From the NCBI GenBank assembly GCA_008711295.1, contig VUYV01000075.1, positions 606,177 through 670,176 on the forward strand: a stretch of DNA of 64,000 bases. Direction: 5' to 3'. A model generated the notes under the pieces. The model did no database searches and was not told the DNA's origin. It was given only the letters and a program-made list of their open reading frames with translations. Below, piece by piece: positions 36,562 to 48,620 of the stretch. The translations under genes were made by a program, and so were the position numbers. Positions within the stretch are counted from its first letter, which is position 1; the number at the start of each line of letters is the position of its first letter. The stretch comes from Anarhynchus alexandrinus. Its lineage: Eukaryota; Chordata; Aves; Charadriiformes; Charadriidae.

Positions 36562-36920
36562 CTGTCAGGTGCCCAGTAACAATTAGGATATGCTAATTGG
36601 CAAATGAATTATGCTAATGATCAGATGAAGCAGATGCTAATAAGATTGGCAGAGGCACGGTTACCCTGACAGCCGAGTAGCAAAATAATGTTTTGAACAA
36701 AAATCAGTGAGAAGGTGAGGGTATGGGGAGGTGCCCAGCTGACCTCTCTGAAGGCCTTTGTTCCCAAAAGCAAGATTGTAATTTAGAGGGACGCGTGTGG
36801 GAGGTGCTTGTGCTGCTCTCTGTGGTAACCTGAATCCCTCTCATCTGGAGTCTGCCTGCAGAATAAACGTATTTTCTATGACGGGGATGAGCTGCCCTCA
36901 TCTGCCCAGTGTGACTCTCT
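36562..36920 (+). mobile_element. Possible degraded LTR (uncertain)
   Basis: The stretch starts with an AT-rich part carrying repeated ATGCTAAT motifs. It continues through a GC-richer part and reaches CTGCCTGCAGAATAAACG (AATAAA at about 36862), followed by about 50 bases ending near CCAGTGTG. This layout resembles a U3-R-U5 order with a polyadenylation signal, as in ERV-L-like LTRs. Terminal TG and CA and a target-site duplication could not be fixed, so this could equally be ordinary unique sequence. Confidence 0.28.
36590..36641 (+). promoter_or_regulatory. Three evenly spaced ATGCTAAT octamer-like motifs
   Basis: ATGCTAAT occurs at 36590-36597, 36611-36618 and 36634-36641. Starts are 21 and 23 bases apart, about two helical turns, so the sites face the same side of the DNA. 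ATGCTAAT is one base from the POU octamer ATGCAAAT. The units also share a following ..CAAATGA / ..CAGATGA segment, so they probably arose as a short tandem repeat. Function is inferred. Confidence 0.5.
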
Positions 36921-39900
36921 AGGAAAAGTCAGACATGCGGTGGCCATAGGAATATTTGGTATTACAATTAAACTATTAAACTATTCAGGAAACACAAGGG
37001 GCCATGTGGCTTGTTCCAACCATTGGTGCTATTATACATGTGTCATGAAGGGGCAGGGCTCTTGAGCATAAAAAAGAATTGATGGTCACAAATGGATATT
37101 CTCTGTGAACTTTCCAAATATTTATGGACAGTTAGACTGGAGGCTCTTGCTGGTGGCCAAAGACAGATTTGATAGATACAAATAGATGAGGCAATTGAGA
37201 GGTACTGTGGTACTGTCATTTAACTTTGATATTACCTGTTGATATGTTCTTCCTTAAAAAATCCCAACCAACCAAAAGAGACTGTGAGCCCTGACAGATT
37301 ACCTTTGGGTGTATTAAAAAAAAAACCACAACAAACCACAACATTTTTTTACTTTGGATATTTTTCTACATTTTGTAGGTTTACTGTAGGGCCTGTGAAG
37401 TGAGACCATTTCTTAGGATCATTGAGGATTCAGGAGGCTGCTGTGGGGGTTCATGTTCTAAATCTCTCTTACACCTTATGAAGGCATCTGCATATTATGC
37501 TCTACTGAATTTCTGTTCACACCTTCGGATTTCACCTCCAGAAATTTCTAAGGTCTTAGTAAAGTATGCAGTGCTTGGTTAGGTCATTCAGGCAGAACAG
37601 AAGGATTTTTCAAAAGTGCATACATGCACTCCTGCCTAATCCCAGAACCAAACAGAACCTCTGCGAACTTCCCTGTTTGACTGGAGGAGCCCCCAGAGAC
37701 CAAAATTGTGACTTTCTGCGTGTTCAGACCTGTCTTACTCTTGTCAGGCTTATCAGTTACTATGAAGCTTCTGTTTCACCCCAGCCAGCTGCTAGAAACT
37801 GGCATTTCCCCACCTCAGTTCCCTTCAGCTGTTTGTTAGCCACCTTACAGATCTCTTGGAGAGAGCTTTTAACACAAGGCAGTGGGAGCTAAGCTTTCTT
37901 TTCAAAACCAGCTGGAAAAGGAAATGGTAGGGATCTGATTTTGAAATGGTGTTTACCTAAAAACCAACAAACTTTGACCAACCTCTTTTTCTGCCTACAG
38001 GAGCATCTGCTTCTCAGAAAAACACCCTAATCACCAAATTATGCAGTTTGGGAAAGCAACCTCCTTTCCATCTCTTGAACAACATTTTCATTTTGAAAGC
38101 GAGAGGGAATACGTCTGCACTGAAGTATTAAAGAGCTTCTGTGCACTGAAAGACACTCCAGCGCGTTTCAGCACCCCTGTGTGGACTTTACAGAAGGCAC
38201 CCTATAGGACCTGTAGATACACTCGTGCATTCTGCATCCCACCCCTTTAGTCAGGGCCTAAAAAATAAACGCTGTGATGCCAAAAAGGCAATTACTGATT
38301 TTGGCTTCAAATATTTTAATAGCACAAGATTTGTTGTAAGTGGATGTGGCTTTGGTCCTGAAATTTCCTTAGCTGTATTTAAATCCCACCTTCTGGGATC
38401 AAGTAACATTTATCTCCTGCATGCTTTCCTCTGGGGTTTATGTCAAGTTTTAAAGTATCCCTGGTAAGGACCATGAATTGGTAAATGTTTGTGAAGTGCT
38501 TAGTGTGTTGAGGTTCTGCTGGAACTGCTGCTATCTACATAAGATTATCCAAGGATGGGCGCTATCAGATGCTGAATCTTGAAGGAGGAGCTGATGACTT
38601 GTAACCTCCTTTCAGCTGAGGAGTTAGAGGCTCTTGAAAGATGTATAGGAATGCTAATGGTCCAGGGAACAGTGACAACTTCAGTGAGGTAAGCAGGATT
38701 TTGAAAGGTAGAGTAGAGGTGGGATTGCAGAATATGCATCTTCCTACTTAAAATTTTCAAGGTGATTCTCATTCACCTACTAATGTTTCTCCTTCTGTTT
38801 TGCCTTTATTTTACTTGTAGAAGTCGAGCAGTTGGGAAACTGCTCTCTGGGTGCTTCCAGTGGATGACACAAAATGAGACTCTAGGTGAAGCAAATATAA
38901 AAATTCATTTAAGAAAAATATTAGCAATTAAAATTCACACCCCTGTCACTAGGACCGTGCTCTTGAATAGGATGTTTCTTTTTGGGGAGTTGTGTAACGA
39001 TGATCAGTGTAAGTGGCAATGGATGTAACCTGTGAGTTGCAATAACACACTTGGTTGGCACACGTTGGGTATGGGCTCACCCTCCCTGTGTGACAGGGCT
39101 GAATGATGTGGTGAGGTGGCTTTGGAGGGGAGGAGAAGGGGCTGAGCACTCCATCCCAGGACCAAGGCCAGGCTGCCCATGCATGGATGATGCCACTATG
39201 TTTTGTGACAAAACTGACACCAGAAACAGTGGTGGAAGCTGCACCTTTCTTCAGATATTGGGCTTCCTTGCTACCTTTGGCAGTAGTGCTCCCAGGCACT
39301 GACACTGGGGTGGATCCAGGGAGGCTAAACAACTTCCAGGAAGTCAATGGCAAAGTGAAAAAGAACACGATCTTTACAGGCTACTTTACATTATGTTGGG
39401 TCTCTTTATTCCCATTCCCGTTATATATAGGTATTGATCACAGTTCTCTACTGCATTCAGCTATGATCTTTTTCTTGTAAAGAAATTAACTATGTGAATG
39501 AGCTTGAAGACACATTTTAAAATATTAAAAGCTGTCCTTTTGCTCAAACCTAACTCTTATGTTAGTTGTTTACATACATAATTTAATAACTTACATATAT
39601 TTTTTTATATATTAGTCTGACAGTTGTAAATGAAACTGGATTCAGGAAAAATATTCCGGTACATGGAATCTGAAAATACACATTTGCACTGCTAAGGTAG
39701 TACTGTATATTTTGGAGGGCTTATATTACTCCTCATTGTGGTTAGTGGTTAGTATGACTATCATGTTTTTGCAGTATTACGTATCCGAGAAAATGTAATT
39801 TTTTCTATTCCTTTTAAAATCAAATTACAATGTGACATTCAATAAAATATCTTTTGTGCAGCTAATAAAAATGAGATCCCATCTCACTGCTTTGACAAAT

Positions 39901-41514
39901 AAACCACACAAGTCAAAATACTGCCTCTGATACAGTTTATAGCTTAAGCTTTCATGTCAGCCTTTCCTATAAAAAAGCCCCATTATTTATTAATAGCCTT
40001 CTATGTCTTAAAAGTTTCTTTTTCTTGTGTGGAGAAAAAATCATTTGCCTTTTAATGGGGTGTCAGATTTGTTTTCCAAACCTTCTAAAAGGTTATCGTT
40101 GTTACATATGGACAAGTGCTTTTTTCAGAATCAATGTAAACTCTGTTACCAGGGTAATTTACTGCAGTCCCCTGGTAGCTGTACGGAAAACTTAATTTCA
40201 CCATTTTGCAAAGTGGAGGGGTGGGACTCTTTCCTTGTGGTTAACTATTTTCACATGGAGTGAAAAGAAAATGCATGCTTCTAGCACATACTAAATAACT
40301 GATGGGCTCTTACCCTCTGTTTGAGTTCAGGGCGCACTGGCAGTCTGGCAGGGTTCATGGCATAGAAGGATGACTGAGCCAATTAGATATACCATAAAAC
40401 CTTTTGGCAATTAACTCCCAACTAACCAAAAGATTCAGGCTAATGCTAACAGTGGATAGCAAAAGCTTGTTAAATTTCCGTCCCTTACCCACACGCATGC
40501 ACACACGCAAATATCTGAGCCACATTTTTGATGACAGAGAAATCTGTACGGAGGGGAGAATATTCTATGAAAGATCCAGAGGTGTCAGGTTTGAGTCTGT
40601 CTTGCAGTTCGAGTTAAGAAATGACACGAGACACCAGCAAATATAAAATTCAGACTTGTGCATTTAATTAGAGCTTGCACTAGCAGCTACAGTACTTTAT
40701 TTCGAAAAAGGCAATAATAGCAGTGTTTTTTCTCTAACAGACACTACTTAAAAAAACCCCAAACCCAGAAACCACTAGGAACTACTCACCTGAACAACAC
40801 TTTCAGATTAAATTAATTACATTTTACTAGTACTTTCTACTAACTTGTTTAATTACCTGATGTATTTGGGGGTGCTGCCTACATATGCAGTGCGAAGAGT
40901 GTGTTTCACAACAGGCATCGGCTCTTTAAATATGGCTATTCATGATCTTTCTGTCCACACTGGTGTCTGTTCACCAGGCTGAAGACAGTTCACCACATCC
41001 TTGTTGTGCTTAAGAAGAAGTAAGCTGGTGTTCTCTGCTGAGAACTGAACTGGACTGAGGCACATATGGCTCTAGACTTCCTAAATTTTGAAGCTCACAC
41101 TTGTTCTGCACCAGGTAGGGACCTGCAGTGCAAGGCTCCTTCTGGATCTCAGCAAGAAAGACCTGACAACAAACGGCATAGTAAAATAGCTGGTTTCATA
41201 AGGTAGGATAAAAAGGGGGATGGAAATAACAAGTAAATCTTATGCCAATTCAGATGCTGGGAACCCCGTGTCTACGCAGCATAGATGGACCCTGGATGGA
41301 TTTTCTCATGGCATGCAGAGCAGATCCCATCCATGGAGAGGTTTCTCCTTCCTCCCATACGGTGGTGTTTGTGTAACAAACAAACCCATAAAACTTCTCC
41401 GGAGAGGTAGGAATGTTATACTGGTGATAACACCCACCAGTGTGCAACATAGGCCAGCACGGGGCACTGCAGCAGATTCCTGTACAGTGGCTACTTATAT
41501 GGGCTCCTCAAGCC
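36921..41514. other. Long non-coding stretch
   Basis: About 4.6 kb without a recognisable gene. Purine- and A-rich runs lie at 37316-37345. Overlapping open frames at 38949-39480 (139 codons minus; 83 and 97 codons plus) lie in a slightly GC-richer patch and have no recognisable domain. A GCCTAAAAAATAAACGC run near 38256 contains a polyadenylation signal but has no visible transcript context. Confidence 0.45.
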
Positions 41515-41600
41515 CTAGGTATGAAGCCCAATAGAGCAGATGTGGCTTGCCCAAGATCAATAGCTCCTTGAATAAGATGTCTTCTGCAAGGCTCCGAATA
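41515..41600 (-). repeat. MIR-type SINE fragment (possible)
   Basis: GATGTGGCTTGCCCAAGATCAATAGC matches, on the opposite strand, the MIR block GACCTTGGGCAAGTCACTT. The continuation TCTGCAAGGCTCCGAATAC fits the adjoining GGTTCGAATCC-like part read in reverse. Only one block is clear. Confidence 0.42.
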
Positions 41601-44454
41601 CAGTACTAAATTACTTAATATGTTCAATGTCTGTCCAAAAACCTCTGCAATAGAGGCTGAACTAACATTAGGCTTTTGTATTGTATTTGTTGTATCATAT
41701 TTATGTCGAATTAATATTAGGCTCTTGTAATGTAGGCTCTTAAGATTAGCTTGGGAATGTATACAGCTCAAAGTCCTAAATTCACTGACTTAAGTGAAAA
41801 GATCAGTTGCCATTTAATAAACCAAAGTTTCTAGCCCACAAAACACAAAGTCAAGCCCGTGAGACAAGAACACCAATGATATTATTTTGAAAGACTGGCA
41901 TTTTTAAGCCAGTCATGGCTTTGAAAGGCCAGATCATTATTTTTGAAAGCTTGGGGTTGGCAATATTCTTCCTCTGTTGCTATGTATAAATGTGAATGGG
42001 GAACCATAAAATTGTCTGCTGAAAATTTTGGAATATCAAATTTTCAGTCTTCTTTGTGTAGGAAAAAGCCAACAACTCTGGAAAGCCAAGCCCCATTCTG
42101 ACAGACGATTTTCAGACCCTGCTAGACAAAGGCTTAGTGGTCAGGTCAGCTCCCTTGAGATGAAGGAAACCCTGACATAATGCTTTTCCTTGTTTAGACC
42201 AAGAACTTGCCTCCCTCGTCAAGATCACAGACTGAGAGCCTTTACCTCCCACATCCAAATTTACTCATCAGTAAACTATTTGCTATCCTGGTGGAAATTT
42301 GATGAGAACTTCCAACCTGGAATCTGTGAAGCTTTTTCTGATGAAAAGCTTCATTGAAACCAGCATGATAATCCAAAGACTTCAGTCTATTACTTAAATT
42401 TTAGCACAGCCTTCTAATAGGATAAGTAGGGGAAAAAAACCCCCAAACCCAAGCAACCTTAATTAATAGTACAATGGAACTTGGTAAATTTGTGGATGAG
42501 AATATGTAGCACCAGTTGCCTGTGATAACAATGGATTGAATTCAGTGACCCACTGTGTCCTGTGGCATGTGTTATATGAAGAGTTATATCATAGGAAGCT
42601 TTCAGTAAGGTGTCATTTTCATATTAAAGAAAGGCTTTGTCAGAGTGTCCTGGACCATTTCCAAATATGAGTTTATACTGAGAGTGGAATTCAACATCCT
42701 CGGCACTTGTCTGACTGTGCTCTCAGGAGAATTACCACCCACTTACATGCTGAGAGCTTCTGAAAAACCTCCTGATGTCCACTTCTCAGCAGGCTCAGCC
42801 TGCATCTCTTCTTCAGAAAATCCTAAATGTAAGGTGAATGCCTGTGTTTAGTGACTTTGGAGCTTTGATTTCCAAGATCAGGAACATATTTTGGGGATGT
42901 TTTTTCCACCACCACCTGCACAACCATGCATTTGGGAGACAATATTACAGATTATTTCTTAATGCCATTGACTGGAGAAGGAAAAGACGTGCCGCACATC
43001 ATTCATCCAGCTCATCTCTAGTAGTTTGGATTTTGGGCACTGTTACTTTCCTGATGTATAAGTCTATATGGCATACTGCAGAGCAGAGGTATTCAGTGGA
43101 GTTAAAACTAATCTAGGTAGTCTAGCTGAATCAGTGTAGAGAAAAACTTGAGCTATGTGCATTCACAGATAAACTTCTACTTCATCTAGCTCACGTAGAG
43201 ACCTCTTGGATGTGTGTACCTTGCATTATATCCTGATGTGCTGTCAGACAAACCTGTGGCGGTGCAGATAAAAGATTAGGCCTTGGAGGATGAAGCTATA
43301 TTATAGTCAAGAAACAGAATTTTGGCATATGGAGGCTTTCTGACTCTGCCTGGATCTGCATCGTTGGAGTAGCAAGGTGGTGATTCAGCAGCATGTCCTG
43401 CAGCTTTTGGACAAAACACCCAGAATCAGTACAGACCATACATACCTTGGGTCATCCTTGATATCCTTCCTAGATATTCAAAGTGTATGACACCTTGATA
43501 TAAAAAAAAAAATAGATCAAATATGCTTTCACATGCTATCATTGCACCTTTCAGCTACAATATGGACATGTTCATTGTTTTATTCCTAGAATAACTTTAT
43601 AAGCTCTTTGTTGTTGGAGTCTGGGCTTACCGCTCTTCCTCACCACCGTGTGAGCTAACATTTGACTGCAGCAAGCCTAGAAAACAAAAAGCATTTGAAC
43701 TTTCACCAGTTTCCTCTTCCCCTCATGGCTCAGGTGCTATGTAAAAAACAAAGGGCACAATCGAACGGAAATACTGAAGAGTAAGTCTTTCTCTGGACCA
43801 GAACACGCACAGAGCGCTCCTGTCCTACACAGGGGCTGTGAGGGGATGAGGTATGCTCAGTCGTCCTTGTGGCCCCTGAGTGTTGGCTCAGCCTGTTCAG
43901 GCTAATGAGACAGTAGGACATGCTCTATGCTGATGGAAATTTTCAGATAACAGTCTCTAAATCGAAACCATTTTCCAGTGAACATTAACAAACAGATTTT
44001 TTACAAAACTGAATACTTTGGCCAAAACAGAGTAGATCTTTCAGAGGGCGGTAAAAGTCAGGTTCCCAGCTGAGAGGGCACTCCCTGGAAAATATCATAC
44101 TGGTCTATCAGAGCAGAGGGCTTGTCTGTGATATTGTAAGAATTATTTTAACACATGAACACCGTTTTTTTTTCTTTAGAGACTCTTCATCTTTAGAAAC
44201 TATGCTTAAATTTCTAAATATTACTACTACTTCTTTTGTCACACTGTGGCAGTCACACAACATGAAACATTTTTGCTCAGACTATTAGCATTTGGCAAAG
44301 TTACAACATCTGAAAATGAGGTCTTATAATGGGAAGTATTAAATAACTATAACTCACTAAGCAGCTCTATCTACATAAGCTCAAAAATATAGCTGTAAAA
44401 GCAGGAAAGCTCTCCCCAAATACAGCACTGGCTTTCCATGTGATTGTACTTTTT
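41601..44454. other. Non-coding stretch
   Basis: AT-rich DNA with an A11 run at 43502-43512. Open frames do not exceed 92 codons and none has a recognisable domain. Confidence 0.5.
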
Positions 44455-44590
44455 ATCCAAGCTTACACTGGGGCAATGAAGTCACCAGAAGGTCAAGTGA
44501 CCCACCCAAGGTCATCGACTGGCAGTCAGTGACTGAGCCACTATCACAGCCCATGGAAGTTCCTGTCTCCCAGCGAAGTACAAGGTAAGT
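44455..44590 (-). repeat. MIR-type SINE, core and head region
   Basis: On the plus strand the blocks run GGGGCAATGAAGTCACCAGAAGG, TCAAGTGACCCACCCAAGGTCA, GGCAGTCAGTGACTGAGCC and GAAGTTCCTGTCTCCCAG. These are the reverse complement of the MIR order: tRNA-like head, then ..GCTGTGTGACCTTGGGCAAGTCAC, then CCTCAGTTTCC. The match to the GGTCAAGTGAC..CCCAAGGTCA block is strong. Confidence 0.7.
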
Positions 44591-45787
44591 GACACTAAGG
44601 TACATCTTCTCTCAGTTTCCATTATGTTTCTAATCTCTCTTCACTACAGTAATGAATGATAATGAGTTGCAATCTTTTCTCTGGGTTGTTCTTGCCGCTG
44701 CATCGGTGACACTTATTGTTACAATAATGATATAAGTGGAGAAAAAAATTGTGCTAAGTGATATTATGAATAAGTAAACCTAAATAACTTACAAAAAGAA
44801 CAGCGGTTGCAATAACTTGTTAGAAAGGACAGTCTTACTCAATGTGTCCATATCAGGCAGGTCACCTTCTCCTTCATCCGGAATTGAAAATACTGGGAAA
44901 AAAATGGACATGATTCAGTAATCGCTACTTATGTGAGCAAGCCTTATTAACACAAGGATGGGCAAGGACAGGTACGTAATTTGCTACACAAAATCAGAAA
45001 GTCAGTTATTGCAGCACTGAGGATCAACTCCTGTTATGCACTTGCACTTAGGTGCTGGTGAATATTAAGCATTTCAAACTTACAGGGAACCAATTTTAAA
45101 AATTGCTCAGTGGTCACAGCTCAGGTCAGATTGTTTGAAAGAGCTCAGCGCTCAGCACTCAGCAAAACTTCTTCAAAAGGCAACAGATTTTCAATGCTGC
45201 TTTGCACTCAGTGGCTCCCACTGGGCAGACGGTGCTCTGTGGAAGCTGTTGGGTGCTGCATCCTTTGTCAAAGTCTGATTCCTACATTGTGCACTTTTGC
45301 CTGGGGGGGAAGGGAGTGAGGAGGAAGCAGGAAAGACCCTTCAGCTGCTCCTGTCTCTTTTTCTTCCCCTCCATTCTTCTCTTAAACCCTGTCTCTCCTT
45401 CCCTTGCTACAACCCTTGCATCTCCAGCACAATTCCAACTAGAAAGAAATAGCAGCTCTGAGCTGGGGCTGGAAAATACCACAGCAGAAGAGTATGGGTT
45501 AGGGACAGTTTTGGGGAGAGGTGGGTAAAGACTGTGCAGTCAGCAATGTTGATCCCCCTTGATGCTACTCTCGAAGCATGTCCCATCCATGTGTTCTCAT
45601 AACAGTATTAGTAAAGTTGGCAGCTGGTGAAAATTCAATAGCAATGGAATCCTTTGTGTATTTTAGCATGAGAATATTCCATATGTTTGATTCTATCCCC
45701 TTAATTATCTTATGCAATGTTCACGATCTTGCTTTTCCTTGGTCTGCTGAAATACTATGTCTCAGTTTTTTGCGTCTAGCTGTAAAT
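44591..45787. other. Non-coding stretch
   Basis: Overlapping open frames at 45110-45528 (69 and 108 codons plus, 66 codons minus) lie in a locally GC-richer patch without a recognisable domain. Nothing else is seen. Confidence 0.45.
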
Positions 45788-45815
45788 ATGTGTGTGTGTG
45801 TGCGCGCGCGTGCAC
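45788..45815. repeat. (TG)7(CG)4 alternating purine-pyrimidine tract
   Basis: A TG dinucleotide run (45789-45802) passes directly into CGCGCGCG (45803-45810) and TGCAC. Alternation is unbroken for about 26 bases. TG and CG alternation is the classic Z-DNA-forming pattern, and the (CG)4 block survives in a CpG-poor setting. Confidence 0.85.
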
Positions 45816-46724
45816 TTCACTATAATTAGTTCATACTATATTTGGTTATTCTTTTTTCCATCCACAATTTGTGATTTCCAGTGTCATCGTTCCTCTAATA
45901 TATTTTTTTTTTTTTGAAATTCAGCTACTGGTTTCCTTTCTATTTAAAATTATCATTTGATTCCAACAAGGACACAAATATAAATCTACTCACAAGCATA
46001 ACAAGTCCTGGAGGGAAGGATGAGTCTAACGGGTTGCTTAGAAGTCCTGGGTGTAAAGGAAAGGAGTAGCCAAAAAATCATATAATAGGGGAGCCTGTGG
46101 TGTCTGTAAACCTTGGAACCCCCAGAGTATGTGATGTGTATCATGTGGTAAGGTGCAACTTGAGTTGCTTATGTTTATGCCACTAATGCCATCTACACTG
46201 TGGCGAAAACCATCCTCTTCCTGAAAAAAAAAACCTAACTTGTTTATTAACCTTTGCAGCTCTAGCAAACATTTTGCCATGACTTAGATTCAGCTGTTGT
46301 GCTGGTTCCTTCTGTGAATTTCCATTTCTGTTGGAGAAGGGAGGGTGGGAAATTATACTAAAATAATATTTTTTATATTTAGCTACTCATTTCCCAAGTC
46401 TCATTTGACAACATCAGTCAGAAAGCCTATTATCTGTTTAAAAGAACCATTTATTACAGTTACAATTTTTCTCCTAACCTTTGGGTTAAGAAAAAACTTT
46501 AAAATGGATGTGGTATTTTTAACCTTTAGTTTGATTAAGTCTGGGTTATGAAGTAGGGTTTTTCTGTGACTCACTGAGGTAATTAAAGTTAGCATTTCTA
46601 GTTTAAAGCATGCTGAAAGCTTTAAAAAATCCATCCTCTATCTATCCATTCACATGTTATAAAGCTTTAGCTCTTATGAAATCCATACAAAAGCTCTGTT
46701 GATGGTTTTCGTGGTGCCAGTGAG
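45816..46724. other. AT-rich non-coding stretch
   Basis: A T13 run lies at 45903-45915. No gene or repeat family is recognised. Confidence 0.45.
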
Positions 46725-46766
46725 AGAGTCTCCCTATTGGGGAGAGTCCGGCCAAAGCGGCCAGAC
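46725..46766 (+). other. Two adjacent hairpin-capable inverted repeats
   Basis: GAGTCTCCC and GGGGAGAGTC (about 46726-46748) form an imperfect stem around TATT. Sharing the last GTC, GTCCGGCC and GGCCAGAC (46746-46766) form a second stem with one mismatch around AAAGC. They could fold in DNA or RNA. No known RNA family is recognised. Confidence 0.4.
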
Positions 46767-48369
46767 TGGAAAATCACAATCCCTTAAAAGACAGCCACAG
46801 TGAGAGCAGAACGGTGGCTCTCCACATTTGAAATACTTACTACGTCTGTCCTGCTGTGTGATATCAAGTGTTTCAAACCTACAAGAAAAGGACTGTGAAG
46901 GTTCTTCTTTCATGAAGAGCAGTTTTACTCTACCACAGTAAGCAGCAAGCAGAACTGAGTAAATAATCCATTGACTGAATTTTTCTTTTTGTGAATAATC
47001 TGTATAGCAACTTTTGATTTTTGTGAAGATATTTATTATTCTACGTAGTTTAATGCTACCCAGAAATATTTCTGGTCCTACAGATTTGTTTTGAGTATTT
47101 GACGCATGCAAGTGGACCTTTGCTGGTTAATTTATCAGCTACATCACACAATATTGTCTCTGTTTCTATCTAGAAGGAGCATAATTCTTCAAATTGCATA
47201 TCTGTTGGGAATACAGTGTTTCTGAATTCACAATTTGTATTCTATGAGTATACAGTAGTATTCACTTAACATCCATTTTCCATGAATGTTTCATGTACCT
47301 TGTACTGGTTAACAACATGAAGAGACTTTATGTTTCCAAAACTCTTCTCATGGTGTATTCAGGGAATTTATAAAGCTGTTTTGACTACAGCCCACTAGTA
47401 GTTTGCAAACAGAATTTTTCGGGTCTCTTTCAAACTCTTCTCTCTTGAAACCTCTTCTGCATCTTCCACAAGCCACCATAACGCTGCTCTCAAAATTCAC
47501 ATTTAAACTGAAATGTCTTCTGAAAATTAATGCAAAAAGAGCACAGAAAATTCCAGAGTGGTGTGTCATCTGAGCTCACATTCTCTTCTATTTTGGGAGG
47601 CATTGGCCCAGGTAGGGTCAGCTACTTGCTTATTCTAGAGAAACTTTATGAGAAAAATAAAACATCCGTTTTTATGCGAAACCTGCTTCCAGCCCTTTCC
47701 AGACAGATGGAGGACTCCTACTGCTTTTCTTCCAGCATATTGGGTATGTCCATTTTGCTTCTATGTGCAAATATTGGGAGATATAAAGCAAGTAAATTCC
47801 TCTCTCTATCTATGTATCTGCATTTAACATCCATTTTCACATTTTTGTCTCTCTTCCCCACTCCCCCTCGCAGGAGCTCCCCCTTTCCTGTGGTCATACT
47901 GGTGCACATAGATCGAGGAGGGTAGTTACCCTCTCTGATTAAATTTAAGAAGCAACAGCTGCTGGATGTCGGGCTGACAATGCTGGAAGTGGCTGTCCAT
48001 TGCCCTCCCTCCCCATCAGCCCTTGGTACCTGGCCAGCAGTGGAGATGCTGCACACCTGTGGGGAAGGGACAGGTTGAACCACCACCCTATGCGTACCCC
48101 TGGGACCCCCAACCATGGTTTTCAACTATATTCTGGGGGACATGGGACATCCAGGACTACAGCTTTCCAGAAACGTGGCTTTGATGGGGCTGTCATCAGC
48201 CATCTGAGGCAGCCCTTCTGGGAATGTCATCAGAGCCTGCCAGTTTGGCAGACGTGCAGAGTCGCTGAAGTACCTGTGGAAGTGCAGTGCAGGGAGCCGG
48301 ATAATCATAACGCTCACAACGCTTCCACATTTTTATCATGATATACTTGCTTGTAAAGAGAATTTCAAT
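46767..48369. other. Non-coding stretch
   Basis: The part 47880-48340 is GC-richer and carries overlapping open frames of 135 (minus), 131 and 113 (plus) codons, all without recognisable domains. The remainder is AT-rich. Confidence 0.45.
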
Positions 48370-48620
48370 AGGGCTGCGCATTATTTATTTTTAGGAAAGT
48401 CTGTCAGCTGCAGAAATCCTAAATCACAACATTTGCTTTCTGCTTGATGCTAATTTGGGCCAGTTCCAGCCAACGGAGTTCCTTTTCCATTGTGTCATTT
48501 AATTACACACTTACCCACGCTTCTCAGCTAGTGAGAGCCTTAATATACGGCCTCTTAATCTAATACTGATCTATTAAAAACTACACTCAGTATTTTAAAG
48601 TGTTAGACAACAGATGGAAT
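48370..48620. promoter_or_regulatory. Candidate conserved non-coding element
   Basis: Repeat-free sequence with GATGCTAATTTGGG, CATTTAATTACACAC, GCCTTAATATACGG and CTTAATCTAATACTG. The density of TAAT/ATTA cores and a POU-like ATGCTAAT resembles developmental enhancers. Not testable here. Confidence 0.25.

Noticed and set aside
38949..39368. 139-codon minus-strand open frame
   Set aside because: It sits in a locally GC-richer patch with equally open plus-strand frames and has no recognisable motif.
47530..48341. Cluster of 113-135-codon frames on both strands
   Set aside because: Frames overlap on both strands and show no domain; explained by base composition.
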